From UBA2638 sp046293135 (GTDB lineage: Bacteria > Pseudomonadota > Alphaproteobacteria > Micavibrionales > Micavibrionaceae): a stretch of DNA of 64,000 bases. The DNA lies in contig JBKBPR010000002.1 of NCBI GenBank assembly GCA_046293135.1, forward strand, positions 310,001-374,000, given 5' to 3'. This document shows, piece by piece, positions 8,923 to 18,388 of the stretch (its first letter is position 1; every line of letters begins with the position of its first letter). Position numbers and translations under genes: made by a program. The notes under the pieces are model-generated. The model did not search any database, was not told the DNA's origin, and saw only the letters and a list, made by a program, of their open reading frames with translations.

Positions 8923-10065
8923 ATGGGCGAAGCTGTCAAAAAAGACCCAAGCGTTAAAAAAACCGGTGGATTGGCCGGAATTGTTGCCGGAACAACCGAT
9001 ATTTCCGCAGCGGGCGGGGCGCATACTCTGGAATATCGCGGCTATAGCATTTACGATCTGGCCGAGCAGTGTATTTTTGAGGAAGTGGCTTATTTGCTGC
9101 TCTATGGCAAGTTGCCGACCCGTCAAGAGCTTGATGGCTTTACCGCCCGCATCATCAAAGGCCGCGGCCTGCCCGAGAGCATGAAAACCCTGTTAGAGCT
9201 GATCCCTGTATCAGCGTATCCGATGGATGTTTTGCGCAGCGCGACATCGTTCCTCGGCAATATCGAGCTGGAAAGCGAAAGCCATGACGAAATGGCCGTG
9301 ACCGAACGACTATTGGGGATTTACCCCTCTATGATTGCCTATTGGTATAATTTCCATCACAAGGGGCTGCGCCCCTCCACCGATACGGGCGCACAATCCA
9401 TCGCCGAACATTTCCTGACGATGCTGCTGGGGCATCCACCTTCGGATTTGCACAAAAAGGCAATGAATGTGTCATTGATTTTATATGCCGAGCATGAGTT
9501 TAACGCCTCGACCTTTACGGCGCGGACAATCGTTTCGACGATGAGCGATATTTACTCCGGTATTTGCGGGGCAATCGGCGCGCTACGTGGGCCGCTACAT
9601 GGCGGGGCAAACGAAGCGGCGATGGAGCTGATCTCCGCATACAAAACTCCTGAAGAAGCCGTTACGGGCGTTAAGCACAAACTCGCCACCAAGCAATTGG
9701 TCATGGGGTTTGGTCACCGCGTTTATACCGAAGCCGACCCGCGCAACCGCGTTATCAAGGAATGGTCGCGCAAGCTGTGCCTTGAGGGCAACAAGCCGCA
9801 ATTATTCGCGGTGTCCGAAGCGATTGAAACATTGATGTGGGATGAGAAAAAACTCTTCCCCAATCTCGATTTTTATAGCGCCTCGACCTATCACATGATG
9901 GGAATTCCGACCGAGCTGTTCACCCCAGTATTCGTGATGAGCCGCGTCAGCGGTTGGGCGGCGCATATTTTCGAGCAACGCAAAAATAACAAACTCATCC
10001 GCCCCTCAGCCGATTACACTGGGCCGGACGGGCTTAAATTTATACCCCTCAACGAAAGAGCATAA
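8923..10065 (+). CDS. prpC: 2-methylcitrate synthase
   Basis: A citrate-synthase-family enzyme of about 380 residues that condenses propionyl-CoA with oxaloacetate. The catalytic histidine region GPLHGGANEAAMELI and the downstream VMGFGHRVY carry the two active-site His residues, and the catalytic Asp lies in NLDFYSA. The frame extends upstream to an ATG at 8887. However, a good Shine-Dalgarno (AAGGGAG, ending at 8911) sits between that ATG and the later codons TTG 8917 and ATG 8923, so one of the latter is the likelier start. prpD follows after only three bases, indicating co-translation. The gene context (prpB, prpD) separates it from ordinary citrate synthase. Confidence 0.92.
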   Translation: MGEAVKKDPSVKKTGGLAGIVAGTTDISAAGGAHTLEYRGYSIYDLAEQCIFEEVAYLLLYGKLPTRQELDGFTARIIKGRGLPESMKTLLELIPVSAYPMDVLRSATSFLGNIELESESHDEMAVTERLLGIYPSMIAYWYNFHHKGLRPSTDTGAQSIAEHFLTMLLGHPPSDLHKKAMNVSLILYAEHEFNASTFTARTIVSTMSDIYSGICGAIGALRGPLHGGANEAAMELISAYKTPEEAVTGVKHKLATKQLVMGFGHRVYTEADPRNRVIKEWSRKLCLEGNKPQLFAVSEAIETLMWDEKKLFPNLDFYSASTYHMMGIPTELFTPVFVMSRVSGWAAHIFEQRKNNKLIRPSADYTGPDGLKFIPLNERA

Positions 10066-10068
10066 ACC

Positions 10069-11526
10069 ATGGGACACGCCGCTTACGCCAATACAGATTC
10101 AAACGAACGCCCTGATTACGACAAGGTTTTCACCGATATCGCCGATTATGTGACGGACTATAAAATCGCCAGCGATCTGGCCTTTGAAACAGCGCGCTAT
10201 TGTTTGATGGATACGCTGGGCTGCGGCATTTTGGCGCTGAAATTTCCGGCCTGCACAAAAATGTTAGGCCCGCAAGTCGAGGGCCTCAGCGTTCCCCACG
10301 GCGTGCGCGTTCCCGGAACGTCTTATGCGCTCGACCCGATCAAGGGTGCGTTTGACATCGGCGCGATGGTGCGCTGGCTTGATTACAATGACACATGGCT
10401 GGCCGCGGAATGGGGGCATCCTTCGGATAATCTGGGCGCGATCCTTGCGCTGGCTGATTATATCTCACAGCGCAATGAAGCAGCGGGCAAGGCTGGCCTC
10501 AAAATGCGCGATGTTCTGGCCGCGATGATTAAAGCGCATGAAATTCAGGGTGTTATTGCGCTTGAAAACTCCTTTAACCGCGTCGGAATCGATCACGTTA
10601 TTCTGGTTAAGGTTGCCTCAACCGCAATCGCAACGCAGCTTTTGGGCGGCAGCAATGAGCAGATTGTCGATGCCGTTTCCCATGCCTGGCTCGACGGGCA
10701 AGCCTTGCGCACCTATCGCCATGCGCCCAATGCGGGAAGCCGCAAAAGCTGGGCGGCGGGTGACGCGACAAGCCGCGCCGTGCGCCTCGCACAGATTGTC
10801 TTGAGCGGTGAGATGGGCTATCCCTCCGCCCTCAGTGCGCCGAAATGGGGTTTTTATGACGTTTTATTCAAGGGCAATGAGTTTAAATTCCAGCGCCCCT
10901 ATGGCTCTTATGTGATGGAGCATGTTTTGTTCAAAATTTCATACCCTGCGGAATTTCACTCGCAAACCGCCGTTGAGGCCGCGCATATCCTCTATCCGCA
11001 AGTCAAAGACAGGCTGGATGAGATTGAGCGCATTGAGCTGACAACCCATGAGGCGGCGATCCGCATTATCTCCAAAACAGGGCCGCTGCATAACCCCGCC
11101 GACCGCGATCATTGCCTGCAATATATGGTCGCCGTGCCGCTTATTCACGGCTCGCTGGTGGCGGAACATTACGAGGATGATGTGGCCGCCGATCCGCGTA
11201 TTCAAATGCTGCGTGATAAAATGGTTGTGCAGGAAGACAAGCAATTCTCTCTCGATTACCACGATCCTGAAAAGCGCTCGATTGCCAATGCGATGCAAGT
11301 TTTCTTCAAGGACGGCAGCGCGACAGAGCGCGTGGAAATCCACTACCCCGTAGGCCATAAGCGCCGCCGTGAAGAGGGGATTCCGTTGTTACAGGAAAAA
11401 TTCGAAGCCAATATTCGCGGTCACTTCCCCGCTACCCAAGCGCAAAAAATTATTGATCTTTGCGCCGATCAAAAGGCATTGGAAGACATGAAAGTTACCG
11501 ATTTCATGAAGGCTTGGGTTTTATAA
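10069..11526 (+). CDS. prpD: 2-methylcitrate dehydratase
   Basis: A 485-residue MmgE/PrpD-family protein that dehydrates 2-methylcitrate to 2-methyl-cis-aconitate. Typical family stretches are RWLDYNDTWLAAEWGHPSDN near residue 105 and the all-alpha N-terminal domain followed by a smaller alpha/beta domain. Length equals the usual PrpD. It begins three bases after prpC, so it belongs to the same transcript. Re-addition of water to give 2-methylisocitrate would need an aconitase encoded elsewhere; no acnD/prpF pair is present here. Confidence 0.93.
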   Translation: MGHAAYANTDSNERPDYDKVFTDIADYVTDYKIASDLAFETARYCLMDTLGCGILALKFPACTKMLGPQVEGLSVPHGVRVPGTSYALDPIKGAFDIGAMVRWLDYNDTWLAAEWGHPSDNLGAILALADYISQRNEAAGKAGLKMRDVLAAMIKAHEIQGVIALENSFNRVGIDHVILVKVASTAIATQLLGGSNEQIVDAVSHAWLDGQALRTYRHAPNAGSRKSWAAGDATSRAVRLAQIVLSGEMGYPSALSAPKWGFYDVLFKGNEFKFQRPYGSYVMEHVLFKISYPAEFHSQTAVEAAHILYPQVKDRLDEIERIELTTHEAAIRIISKTGPLHNPADRDHCLQYMVAVPLIHGSLVAEHYEDDVAADPRIQMLRDKMVVQEDKQFSLDYHDPEKRSIANAMQVFFKDGSATERVEIHYPVGHKRRREEGIPLLQEKFEANIRGHFPATQAQKIIDLCADQKALEDMKVTDFMKAWVL

Positions 11527-11554
11527 AAATCAAAATTAAAGGGAGTTTTAGACC

Positions 11555-12862
11555 ATGACCGCAGCGAAAAATTATATGTCCGGATTTGGCAACGAATTTG
11601 CGAGCGAAGCGCTGGAGGGCGCTCTGCCCGTCGGTCAAAACTCCCCGCAACGTGCACCATACGGTCTTTATCCGGAGCAGCTGACAGGCTCGCCCTTTAC
11701 CGCGCCGCTGGTACACAACAAACGCAGCTGGTTCTACCGTATTCGCCCTAGCGTCGTGCAACCGGCCTTCCAGCCTTTGGGGGGTAAAAATCTCGTGCGC
11801 TCCAGCCCGTTTGATGAAGAGCCGGCCAGCCCGAACCAGCTGCGCTGGGATCCCGTTGATATTCCCAAAAAGGAAACCGATTTTATCGACGGACTTATCA
11901 CCATTGCGGGCAATGGCGACACGAATAGCTGGAGCGGTTTGGGCGTGCATGTTTATGCCTGCAACACCTCGATGCAAAAAACCAAGACCTATTTTTACAA
12001 TGCCGATGGCGAGCTTTTGATCGTGCCGCAGATGGGCGCACTGACCATCCGCACCGAGATGGGAATCATCGAGGCCGCGCCATCCGAGATTGTCGTTATA
12101 CCGCGCGGAGTTCGGTTTGCGGTTGATGTTGATGGCCCGTCGCGCGGCTATATCTGCGAGAATTACGGCCAGCCCTTTACCATTCCTGATCGCGGCCCGA
12201 TCGGTGCAAACGGCCTTGCCAATGCCCGCGATTTTCTCACCCCCGTAGCGGCCTATGAGGATATAGAAGGCAAGTTTGATCTGATCGCCAAATTCTCTGG
12301 CGCGCTCTGGCGGACGCAGCTATCGCACTCTCCGCTTGATGTGGTGGCGTGGCATGGCAATTACGCGCCCTATAAATACGATCTCACGCGCTTTAACACG
12401 ATCAATACGGTGAGCTTTGACCACCCCGATCCGTCAATCTTCACGGTGCTCACCTCGCCTTGTGCGCCAACAGGAACGGCCAATATTGATTTTGTTGTCT
12501 TCCCGCCGCGCTGGATGGTCGCCGAGAATACCTTCCGCCCGCCTTATTTCCACCGCAACCTGATGAGCGAATTTATGGGCATGATTTCGGGCGTCTATGA
12601 CGGCAAGGAAAGCGGTGGATTTGAGCCTGGCGGATGCTCACTGCACAATTGCATGTCAGCGCACGGCCCCGATTCGGGCACATTTATCAAGGCCAGCGAA
12701 GCCGAGTTAAAACCGCATTATCTTGATAGCGGTCTGGCCTTTATGTTCGAGAGCAAATATATCATGCGCCCGACCAAGGCCGCCATGACCTCCAAGGCGC
12801 TGCAAAAAACCTATCACGATGTCTGGAAAGACATGCCGAAGAACTTTACGGGCAAGCGGTAA
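11555..12862 (+). CDS. hmgA: Homogentisate 1,2-dioxygenase
   Basis: A 435-residue non-haem iron dioxygenase that opens the ring of homogentisate to give maleylacetoacetate. The sequence starts with the family hallmark YMSGFGNEFASEALEGALP. The C-terminal half carries the iron-binding region with FRPPYFHRNLMSEFMG, followed by HNCMSAHGPD. It lies 28 bp after prpD on the same strand and is preceded by AAAGGGAG, a strong ribosome-binding site. The other tyrosine-catabolic genes run toward it from the opposite strand, so the pathway is split between two converging transcripts. Confidence 0.95.
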   Translation: MTAAKNYMSGFGNEFASEALEGALPVGQNSPQRAPYGLYPEQLTGSPFTAPLVHNKRSWFYRIRPSVVQPAFQPLGGKNLVRSSPFDEEPASPNQLRWDPVDIPKKETDFIDGLITIAGNGDTNSWSGLGVHVYACNTSMQKTKTYFYNADGELLIVPQMGALTIRTEMGIIEAAPSEIVVIPRGVRFAVDVDGPSRGYICENYGQPFTIPDRGPIGANGLANARDFLTPVAAYEDIEGKFDLIAKFSGALWRTQLSHSPLDVVAWHGNYAPYKYDLTRFNTINTVSFDHPDPSIFTVLTSPCAPTGTANIDFVVFPPRWMVAENTFRPPYFHRNLMSEFMGMISGVYDGKESGGFEPGGCSLHNCMSAHGPDSGTFIKASEAELKPHYLDSGLAFMFESKYIMRPTKAAMTSKALQKTYHDVWKDMPKNFTGKR

Positions 12863-12866
12863 ATTA

Positions 12867-13316
12867 ATGAGGATTTTATTTTTACTGAGCGCGTTTTTAA
12901 TCATAGTAGCAATCAATCCCTCTATTGCTTCGATATCTATTCCTGCGCCCGAATGCGCTATTACAGGACTTGTTTTAAATCAGGAAAATAGAGATCAAGC
13001 AGGTGGCGGTATATCCGAAGGAAAAACCTTTCGTTATCAAGACCTTCAAATCAAGATAATTGAAATAAACTATTCCGAAAATGGAAAAGACGGCGCTATG
13101 ATTAATGATGCCAAGCCATATAATTGCGATTTTGTTTCCGATGAGAAAATCACCTATCAAATACGTGATTATAGTGAATCAAAAAATAAAAGCCTTTTAG
13201 GCGAATGTATTCAAGCCAATACGAAATATATGGCTGACGGAAATTTCATGTCAGGAAACTGGATATACAATATTGCTGTTATTGAACAAGCATTTTGCAA
13301 TCAAATTGCAAAATAG
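12867..13316 (+). CDS. Small exported protein of unknown function
   Basis: A 149-residue protein starting four bases after the hmgA stop, so translational coupling is likely. An N-terminal hydrophobic segment (RILFLLSAFLIIVAINPSIA) with cleavage near Ala-Ser looks like a Sec signal peptide. Four cysteines in the mature part (CAIT, NCDF, ECIQ, FCNQ) could form two disulfides. The gene is clearly richer in AT than hmgA, suggesting a later insertion behind it. An upstream in-frame ATG inside hmgA was rejected because it would bury the signal peptide. No family recognised. Confidence 0.7.
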   Translation: MRILFLLSAFLIIVAINPSIASISIPAPECAITGLVLNQENRDQAGGGISEGKTFRYQDLQIKIIEINYSENGKDGAMINDAKPYNCDFVSDEKITYQIRDYSESKNKSLLGECIQANTKYMADGNFMSGNWIYNIAVIEQAFCNQIAK

Positions 13317-13345
13317 CCTCAAGGCATAAAATTTTACAAACGAAA

Positions 13346-14221
13346 CTAAACCTTACTATTCGCATAGTCCTGCGTGCCGTGGGTGAAGACTGTATCGCTT
13401 TCCGCCACATCAAAGGCCTTATAGGTTTTATCCTCGGCCTTGAGCGTACGGTAGATGTCCGAAAAATCAGCATAGGTTTCCTTGAATAGCTGATCAAAGC
13501 TATCAATCACGAAATAGGTCTGCTGATAATCATCAACGCGGTATTCGGTTTGCATGATGCGCTTGAGGTCAAAGCCGATACGGTTCGGCGATGCGCTTTC
13601 CACCGAAAACACCGTCTCGCCGGGGGAGGAAAGAATACCCGCGCCGTAAACCCGCAATCCGTCATCTTGCTGGATCAAGCCGAATTCCACCGTATACCAA
13701 TAGAGCCGCGCCAGATTGGGCACGCAGTCAAATTCAATCGCCCGCACGCCGCCCGCGCCGTATGCCTGAATATAATCGGCAAAAACAGGATTGGAAAGCA
13801 TCGGCACATGACCGAAAAAATCATGGAACACGTCAGGCTCTTCAATATAATCGAGCTGCGAAGCTTTGCGGATAAAATTCCCCGCCGGAAATTTCCGCTC
13901 TGAGAGCAATTTGAAAAACGGCAAATCGGGGATAAGCCCCTCAACCGCAACAACCTCCCACCCCGTTTTGGCCTTGAGGATCTTGCTGGCTTCCTCGAAA
14001 TTCGGGATTTGATCGGGATCCATATCAAGCGCAGATATTCCCTCAAGATATTCCTTACAGCCGCGCCCCTTGACAATTTCCTTTTGCCTTGCATAGAGCG
14101 TTTTCCAGACGCCATGCTCCTCAGCGGTATAATTCTCCCAGCCCTGATCGATAATATAGGACATATAATTATCGGTTGAGCCATGCCCTGTCGGGTTGCC
14201 TTTTGCGGGTGTCAGTGCCAT
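13346..14221 (-). CDS. phhA: Phenylalanine 4-monooxygenase
   Basis: A 291-residue monomeric bacterial aromatic amino-acid hydroxylase that converts phenylalanine to tyrosine using tetrahydropterin and O2. The iron site is visible as FHDFFGHVPML (two His) followed by the Glu in YWYTVEFGLI. There is no ACT regulatory domain, as expected of the bacterial type. It is transcribed in the same direction as maiA, fahA and hppD, 57 bp downstream of maiA, and ends 30 bp from the exported-protein gene coming the other way. No pterin recycling gene (phhB) is nearby. Confidence 0.94.
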   Translation of the reverse strand: MALTPAKGNPTGHGSTDNYMSYIIDQGWENYTAEEHGVWKTLYARQKEIVKGRGCKEYLEGISALDMDPDQIPNFEEASKILKAKTGWEVVAVEGLIPDLPFFKLLSERKFPAGNFIRKASQLDYIEEPDVFHDFFGHVPMLSNPVFADYIQAYGAGGVRAIEFDCVPNLARLYWYTVEFGLIQQDDGLRVYGAGILSSPGETVFSVESASPNRIGFDLKRIMQTEYRVDDYQQTYFVIDSFDQLFKETYADFSDIYRTLKAEDKTYKAFDVAESDTVFTHGTQDYANSKV

Positions 14222-14278
14222 TGTTTTTTCTCCCTATCGTTTTTGATTTTTATCGTTTTTTTACTGCTTAAAATTACA

Positions 14279-14962
14279 TTATAAAACCGCATTGCGGCCA
14301 TGAATTTGTTCCAAGCCTTCAGGGGCTTCGCTCTGGCTTTCCGGCGCGGCAGCAATAAATGCAGGCAAGCGCACGCAATGGGCTTCGATTGCCTTGGAAA
14401 GCGGATAATCCTCCAGCGAAACACCAAAGCGCCGCATACTGTAAAGATGCGGAATAAGGCATAGATCAGCAATGCTGACCTGATCGCCGAGCGCAAAATT
14501 TCCTGCCTTGCCATGATTGCGCAGCATTGTTTCGACCGCCGCCATCCCGCTCATGGTCCAATGGCGATACCATTCTTTTTTGCCCGCCTCATCAACCCCG
14601 AAATGATCGGAGAGATATTTTTGCGTTTTCAGATTAATCAGCGGGTGAATATCTTCAGCGATTGAAAGCGCGATTTGCAAAGCAAAGGCGCGGTCTTGCG
14701 GATAGAGCGTGGGGGCGGGCTGCAACCGCTCCAGATAATCAATAATCGCCAAAGATTGCGGCAGGATAAAACCGTCATGTTCCAATGTCGGAACACCGCC
14801 AAGCGGATTAACCGTGAGAAATTCGGGGCTGCGCTGCTCATTATTCAACAAATTGATTGGCCGTAATTCATGCGCCAATCCTTTAAGATTAAGCGCAATC
14901 CGCACGCGATAAGAGGTTGAGGAACGGAAATAATGATAGAGCGTGAGCATAGATTTATCCAT
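14279..14962 (-). CDS. maiA: Maleylacetoacetate isomerase (zeta-class GST)
   Basis: A glutathione S-transferase-fold protein of about 227 residues that isomerises maleylacetoacetate to fumarylacetoacetate. The N-terminal RSSTSYRVRIALNLKGL is the zeta-class signature, although the cysteine usually found as SSCS is Thr here. VNPLGGVPTLEHDG and PQSLAIIDYLE are the glutathione-site segments. The start is placed at the ATG overlapping the last eight bases of fahA, which gives the family N terminus; a Met four residues later is also possible. Longer upstream starts would only add translation of fahA sequence in another frame. Part of the hppD-fahA-maiA-phhA transcript. Confidence 0.9.
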   Translation of the reverse strand: MDKSMLTLYHYFRSSTSYRVRIALNLKGLAHELRPINLLNNEQRSPEFLTVNPLGGVPTLEHDGFILPQSLAIIDYLERLQPAPTLYPQDRAFALQIALSIAEDIHPLINLKTQKYLSDHFGVDEAGKKEWYRHWTMSGMAAVETMLRNHGKAGNFALGDQVSIADLCLIPHLYSMRRFGVSLEDYPLSKAIEAHCVRLPAFIAAAPESQSEAPEGLEQIHGRNAVL

Positions 14963-15971
14963 GCGCCGCCTTTTTGTCATTAAGGCCATCCGCGGCGTAA
15001 CGGACAATTTTTTGATCAATTGTACCAAAAATGCTCTTGCCGTTTTCATCAAACATTTCAATTGTAACGCGGTCGCCGAATTTCAAAAATGGTGTTTTGA
15101 AATCGCCTTGCTCGATTTTTTCGATCATGCGAATTTCCGCGATACAAGAAATTCCAGCGGCACGGTCATAATTCGAAATTGTTCCTGAACCGATAATCGC
15201 GCCCGCACCAAGCGGCCTTGTCTTGGCGGCATGGGCAACCAATTGTCCGAAATCAAATTGCATATCAACCCCCGCATTCGGCCTGCCGACCTCCTGCCCG
15301 TTCAGGCTCGAAACAAGCGGCAGGCAAAGCTTTCCGTCTTTCCAATACGCGCCCAAAGCATCGGGCGTGACAGCAACGGGTGAGAATGCGCTCGGCGGCT
15401 TGGATTGAAAAAATCCAAATCCCTTGCCCAATTCTTGCGGGATCAAACCGCGCAAAGACACATCATTCATCAGCATTACCAGCTTGATATGCGAAAGCGC
15501 ATCAACCGCGCTCACGCCCATCGGCACATCATCAACGATCACCGCAACTTCGGCCTCGAAATCAATACCGAATTCTTCGGACGAAACAGGGATATCATCA
15601 CACGGCGCAAGTATCGTATCGGATACGGCCTGATACATCAGCGGATCATGCAAAAACTCCGGCGGCATTTCCGCACCACGCGCTTTGCGCACCAGCTCAA
15701 CGTGATTGAGATAGGCGCTGCCATCGGCAATCTGATACGCCCGCGGTAACGGCGAGGCCATTTTTGAATCTTCAAACCCCTTGGCGTTGGGAATTTCATT
15801 CCTATTCAGCTTGTCGGATATATCACGCAATTTCGGCTCAATCACCGCCCAATTGTCCAAGGCCTGCTGCAATGTTGCGCAAATATGCGGCACAGGCACA
15901 TAGCTTTCCAGATCATCACGCACAACGACCAATTGCCCGTCGCGCCCGTCTTTCAGTGATCCTAGTTTCAT
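14955..15971 (-). CDS. fahA: Fumarylacetoacetase
   Basis: A 338-residue FAH-family hydrolase that cleaves fumarylacetoacetate to fumarate and acetoacetate, completing tyrosine breakdown. The metal-binding acidic residues are visible in DFEAEVAVIVDDV and in LVMLMNDVSLRG, and GSGTISNY is the usual C-terminal motif. Length agrees with the bacterial two-domain type. Its start lies five bases after the hppD stop and its end overlaps maiA, so the three genes are translationally coupled. Confidence 0.93.
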   Translation of the reverse strand: MKLGSLKDGRDGQLVVVRDDLESYVPVPHICATLQQALDNWAVIEPKLRDISDKLNRNEIPNAKGFEDSKMASPLPRAYQIADGSAYLNHVELVRKARGAEMPPEFLHDPLMYQAVSDTILAPCDDIPVSSEEFGIDFEAEVAVIVDDVPMGVSAVDALSHIKLVMLMNDVSLRGLIPQELGKGFGFFQSKPPSAFSPVAVTPDALGAYWKDGKLCLPLVSSLNGQEVGRPNAGVDMQFDFGQLVAHAAKTRPLGAGAIIGSGTISNYDRAAGISCIAEIRMIEKIEQGDFKTPFLKFGDRVTIEMFDENGKSIFGTIDQKIVRYAADGLNDKKAAHG

Positions 15972-15976
15972 ATCCG

Positions 15977-17026
15977 TTATCCCGCTTTCTTGTCGTCCAA
16001 TACGCCGCGGCGAATTTGATCCAGTTCAATTGATTCAAACAGAGCCTTGAAGTTCCCCTCGCCGAATCCTTCATTGCCCTTGCGCTGAATGATTTCAAAA
16101 AACACAGGCCCCATCGCATCTTGTGTGAAAATCTGTAGCAGCAAACCCTGATTTTCATCGGGCGCACCATCCAGCAAGATTTTCAGCTTCTTGAGTTTTT
16201 CCAAATCTTCGCCGTGATCGGGAATACGTTTTTCGAGCATCTCATAATATGTGTCGGGCGTGGATTGCAGCGGTATCCCCGCAGCATTCAGCGCATCAAC
16301 CGTGGCGTAAATATTATCCGTGCCCAGCGCGATATGTTGAATTCCCTCGCCGTTAAAACGGTTCAAAAATTCCTCAATCTGCGATTTGTCATCCGAGCTT
16401 TCATTGAGCGGAATGCGAATTTTCCCGCAGGGCGAGGTCATTGCGCGGGATTTTAAACCCGTAAGCTTACCCTCAATATCGAAGTAGCGAATTTCGCGGA
16501 AGTTGAAAATACCCTCATAGAATTTCGCCCAGACATCCATCTTGCCGCGGAAAACATTATGCGTCAGATGGTCGATATAGGTCAGGCCAAAACCTTTCGG
16601 ATTTTTATCCGCCGCCGTAATTTCGAATGCATCCGAATAAAAATCGGCATTATCAACGAAATAGAGCAAGCTGCCGCCGATACCGCGAATGGCCTTGAGG
16701 CCGGAATGCGCGGCGGCGCTGGCATCTTCCGCACCTTTTTTCAGCGCTTCTTCAAACGCAAATTCAGCATCAGCCACAACAAAGCCCATCGCATTTGCAC
16801 CGCTGCCATGCTCATTCGAAAATTCGCCCGCTTGACCGGATTTTTCAGCGTTCAGCAAAAAGCTGATCTTGCCTTGACGGAACAACCGAATATCGAAATT
16901 TTTGTGCGTACCGATTTGCACAAACCCCATATTGGTAAACAGTTTTTCGAGCAGGGCAATATCGCCCGTAAATTCGACAAATTCAAAGCCATTGGTTTTG
17001 AGGGGGTTGTGATGAATATCTGCCAT
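15977..17026 (-). CDS. hpd: 4-hydroxyphenylpyruvate dioxygenase
   Basis: A 349-residue vicinal-oxygen-chelate dioxygenase making homogentisate from 4-hydroxyphenylpyruvate. Iron ligands are recognisable as the His in YIDHLTHNV, the His in HIALGTDNIYATV, and the Glu in PVFFEIIQR. The C-terminal GFGEGNFKALFESIE helix that gates the active site is complete. It is the first gene of the minus-strand tyrosine operon and faces the amino-acid dehydrogenase gene across a 176-bp divergent promoter gap, a natural place for shared control. Confidence 0.95.
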   Translation of the reverse strand: MADIHHNPLKTNGFEFVEFTGDIALLEKLFTNMGFVQIGTHKNFDIRLFRQGKISFLLNAEKSGQAGEFSNEHGSGANAMGFVVADAEFAFEEALKKGAEDASAAAHSGLKAIRGIGGSLLYFVDNADFYSDAFEITAADKNPKGFGLTYIDHLTHNVFRGKMDVWAKFYEGIFNFREIRYFDIEGKLTGLKSRAMTSPCGKIRIPLNESSDDKSQIEEFLNRFNGEGIQHIALGTDNIYATVDALNAAGIPLQSTPDTYYEMLEKRIPDHGEDLEKLKKLKILLDGAPDENQGLLLQIFTQDAMGPVFFEIIQRKGNEGFGEGNFKALFESIELDQIRRGVLDDKKAG

Positions 17027-17202
17027 GATGATAATCCCTGTATTAAATTCTTTTGAAACTATTAAACGCCATCAATTTAAAGCCTTAGAGCCGCTCTGGC
17101 AAGGGCGCAGTTACAACGCATCGCACAACGAAATACCATTGCAAAACCACGGAAAATCGGGCAGGAATAGTAAAAATTATAATGTTCAGGGAATAGATTA
17201 TT

Positions 17203-18315
17203 ATGGCCATTCAATTCGATTATCCAAAGCTCGACTCTTATGAGGATTTCGATTCGCATGAAACCGTTTTAAGAGCGGAAGATCCCGAAATCGGTTTTAA
17301 GGCCTATATCGCGGTTCACTCAACGACCAGAGGCCCCGCGCGCGGTGGTTGTCGTTATTGGCCGCATTACGCCACGGAAAATGATGCGATTAAGGATGTC
17401 CTTCGGCTCTCCCGCGGCATGACCTATAAAACCACACTCGCCGATTTGCCGTTCGGCGGCGGAAAAACCGTAATTATCGGCAAGGCCGGAACGCAAAACC
17501 CAACCCCGGACATTATGCGCGCGCTGGGTGAAATGCTCAACGAATTGGACGGTATTTATGAAACGGGCGAAGATGTCGGAACGCGCACCAGCGATTTTAA
17601 AATCGCCGGAGAAGTGACCGAACATGTCCGCGTCAGAGCTGTGGAGCGCGCCGGCGCCCAAGACCTCCCCGGCGGGCCGCCGCTTTATACGGCGCATGGT
17701 GTTTATTTCGGAATCAAGTCCGCGGCCAAGGCCAAATTCGACACAGATAATCTGGATGGGATAAAAATCGCCGTCAAGGGCTTGGGCAATGTCGCTGAGC
17801 CTGTCTGCAAATTGCTTTATAAGGATGGCGCAAAGCTTACGGTGACGGATATCGGCGGCCATAAAATCGGACTGGCGCAACACGATATGCCGGGCATCAA
17901 ATCCGTAACGCCGGATGATATTATATTTGAAAATGTCGATATTTATGTGCCCTGCGCTCTCGGCGGTGATATCAATGACAATACGATCGGCGGGATTAAG
18001 GCCGCTGTCATTGCCGGCGCTGCGAACAATCAACTGGCCGCACCGCACCACGCCAAATTACTGCACCAGCGCGGTATTTTATATGCCCCCGATTATGCGA
18101 TCAATGCGGGCGGGGTGATTAATGTTGTGATGATCGGCCTCAACCACGATGAGATGATGGCCCGCGTCGCAGTTATCGGCAAAACACTTGATGAGATTTT
18201 CGCACGCTCACAAGCCGAAAATTGCGACACTGCCAGAATTGCCGATATGATTGTGCAAGAACGCCTTGCCGCAGCATTGGAGCTATCAGGAAAGCGCACC
18301 GTCAACGGGCATTAA
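17203..18315 (+). CDS. Leu/Phe/Val-type amino-acid dehydrogenase
   Basis: A 370-residue Glu/Leu/Phe/Val dehydrogenase that reversibly deaminates an amino acid to its 2-oxo acid with NAD. The catalytic lysines are in MTYKTTLADLPFGGGKTVI, and the Rossmann motif is VKGLGNVAEPV. The length fits leucine or phenylalanine dehydrogenase rather than glutamate dehydrogenase. It stands divergently from hpd, so converting phenylalanine or branched amino acids to keto acids for the neighbouring pathways is likely. A ribosome-binding-like CAGGGAA precedes the ATG by about ten bases. Substrate specificity cannot be told from motifs. Confidence 0.85.
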   Translation: MAIQFDYPKLDSYEDFDSHETVLRAEDPEIGFKAYIAVHSTTRGPARGGCRYWPHYATENDAIKDVLRLSRGMTYKTTLADLPFGGGKTVIIGKAGTQNPTPDIMRALGEMLNELDGIYETGEDVGTRTSDFKIAGEVTEHVRVRAVERAGAQDLPGGPPLYTAHGVYFGIKSAAKAKFDTDNLDGIKIAVKGLGNVAEPVCKLLYKDGAKLTVTDIGGHKIGLAQHDMPGIKSVTPDDIIFENVDIYVPCALGGDINDNTIGGIKAAVIAGAANNQLAAPHHAKLLHQRGILYAPDYAINAGGVINVVMIGLNHDEMMARVAVIGKTLDEIFARSQAENCDTARIADMIVQERLAAALELSGKRTVNGH

Positions 18316-18388
18316 TACACGTTGTTTCGTTCTATTAGATTTTTCTTGTGCGCCAACTCTAACAGCGCAGAGAGGCCGGTTACACAGT

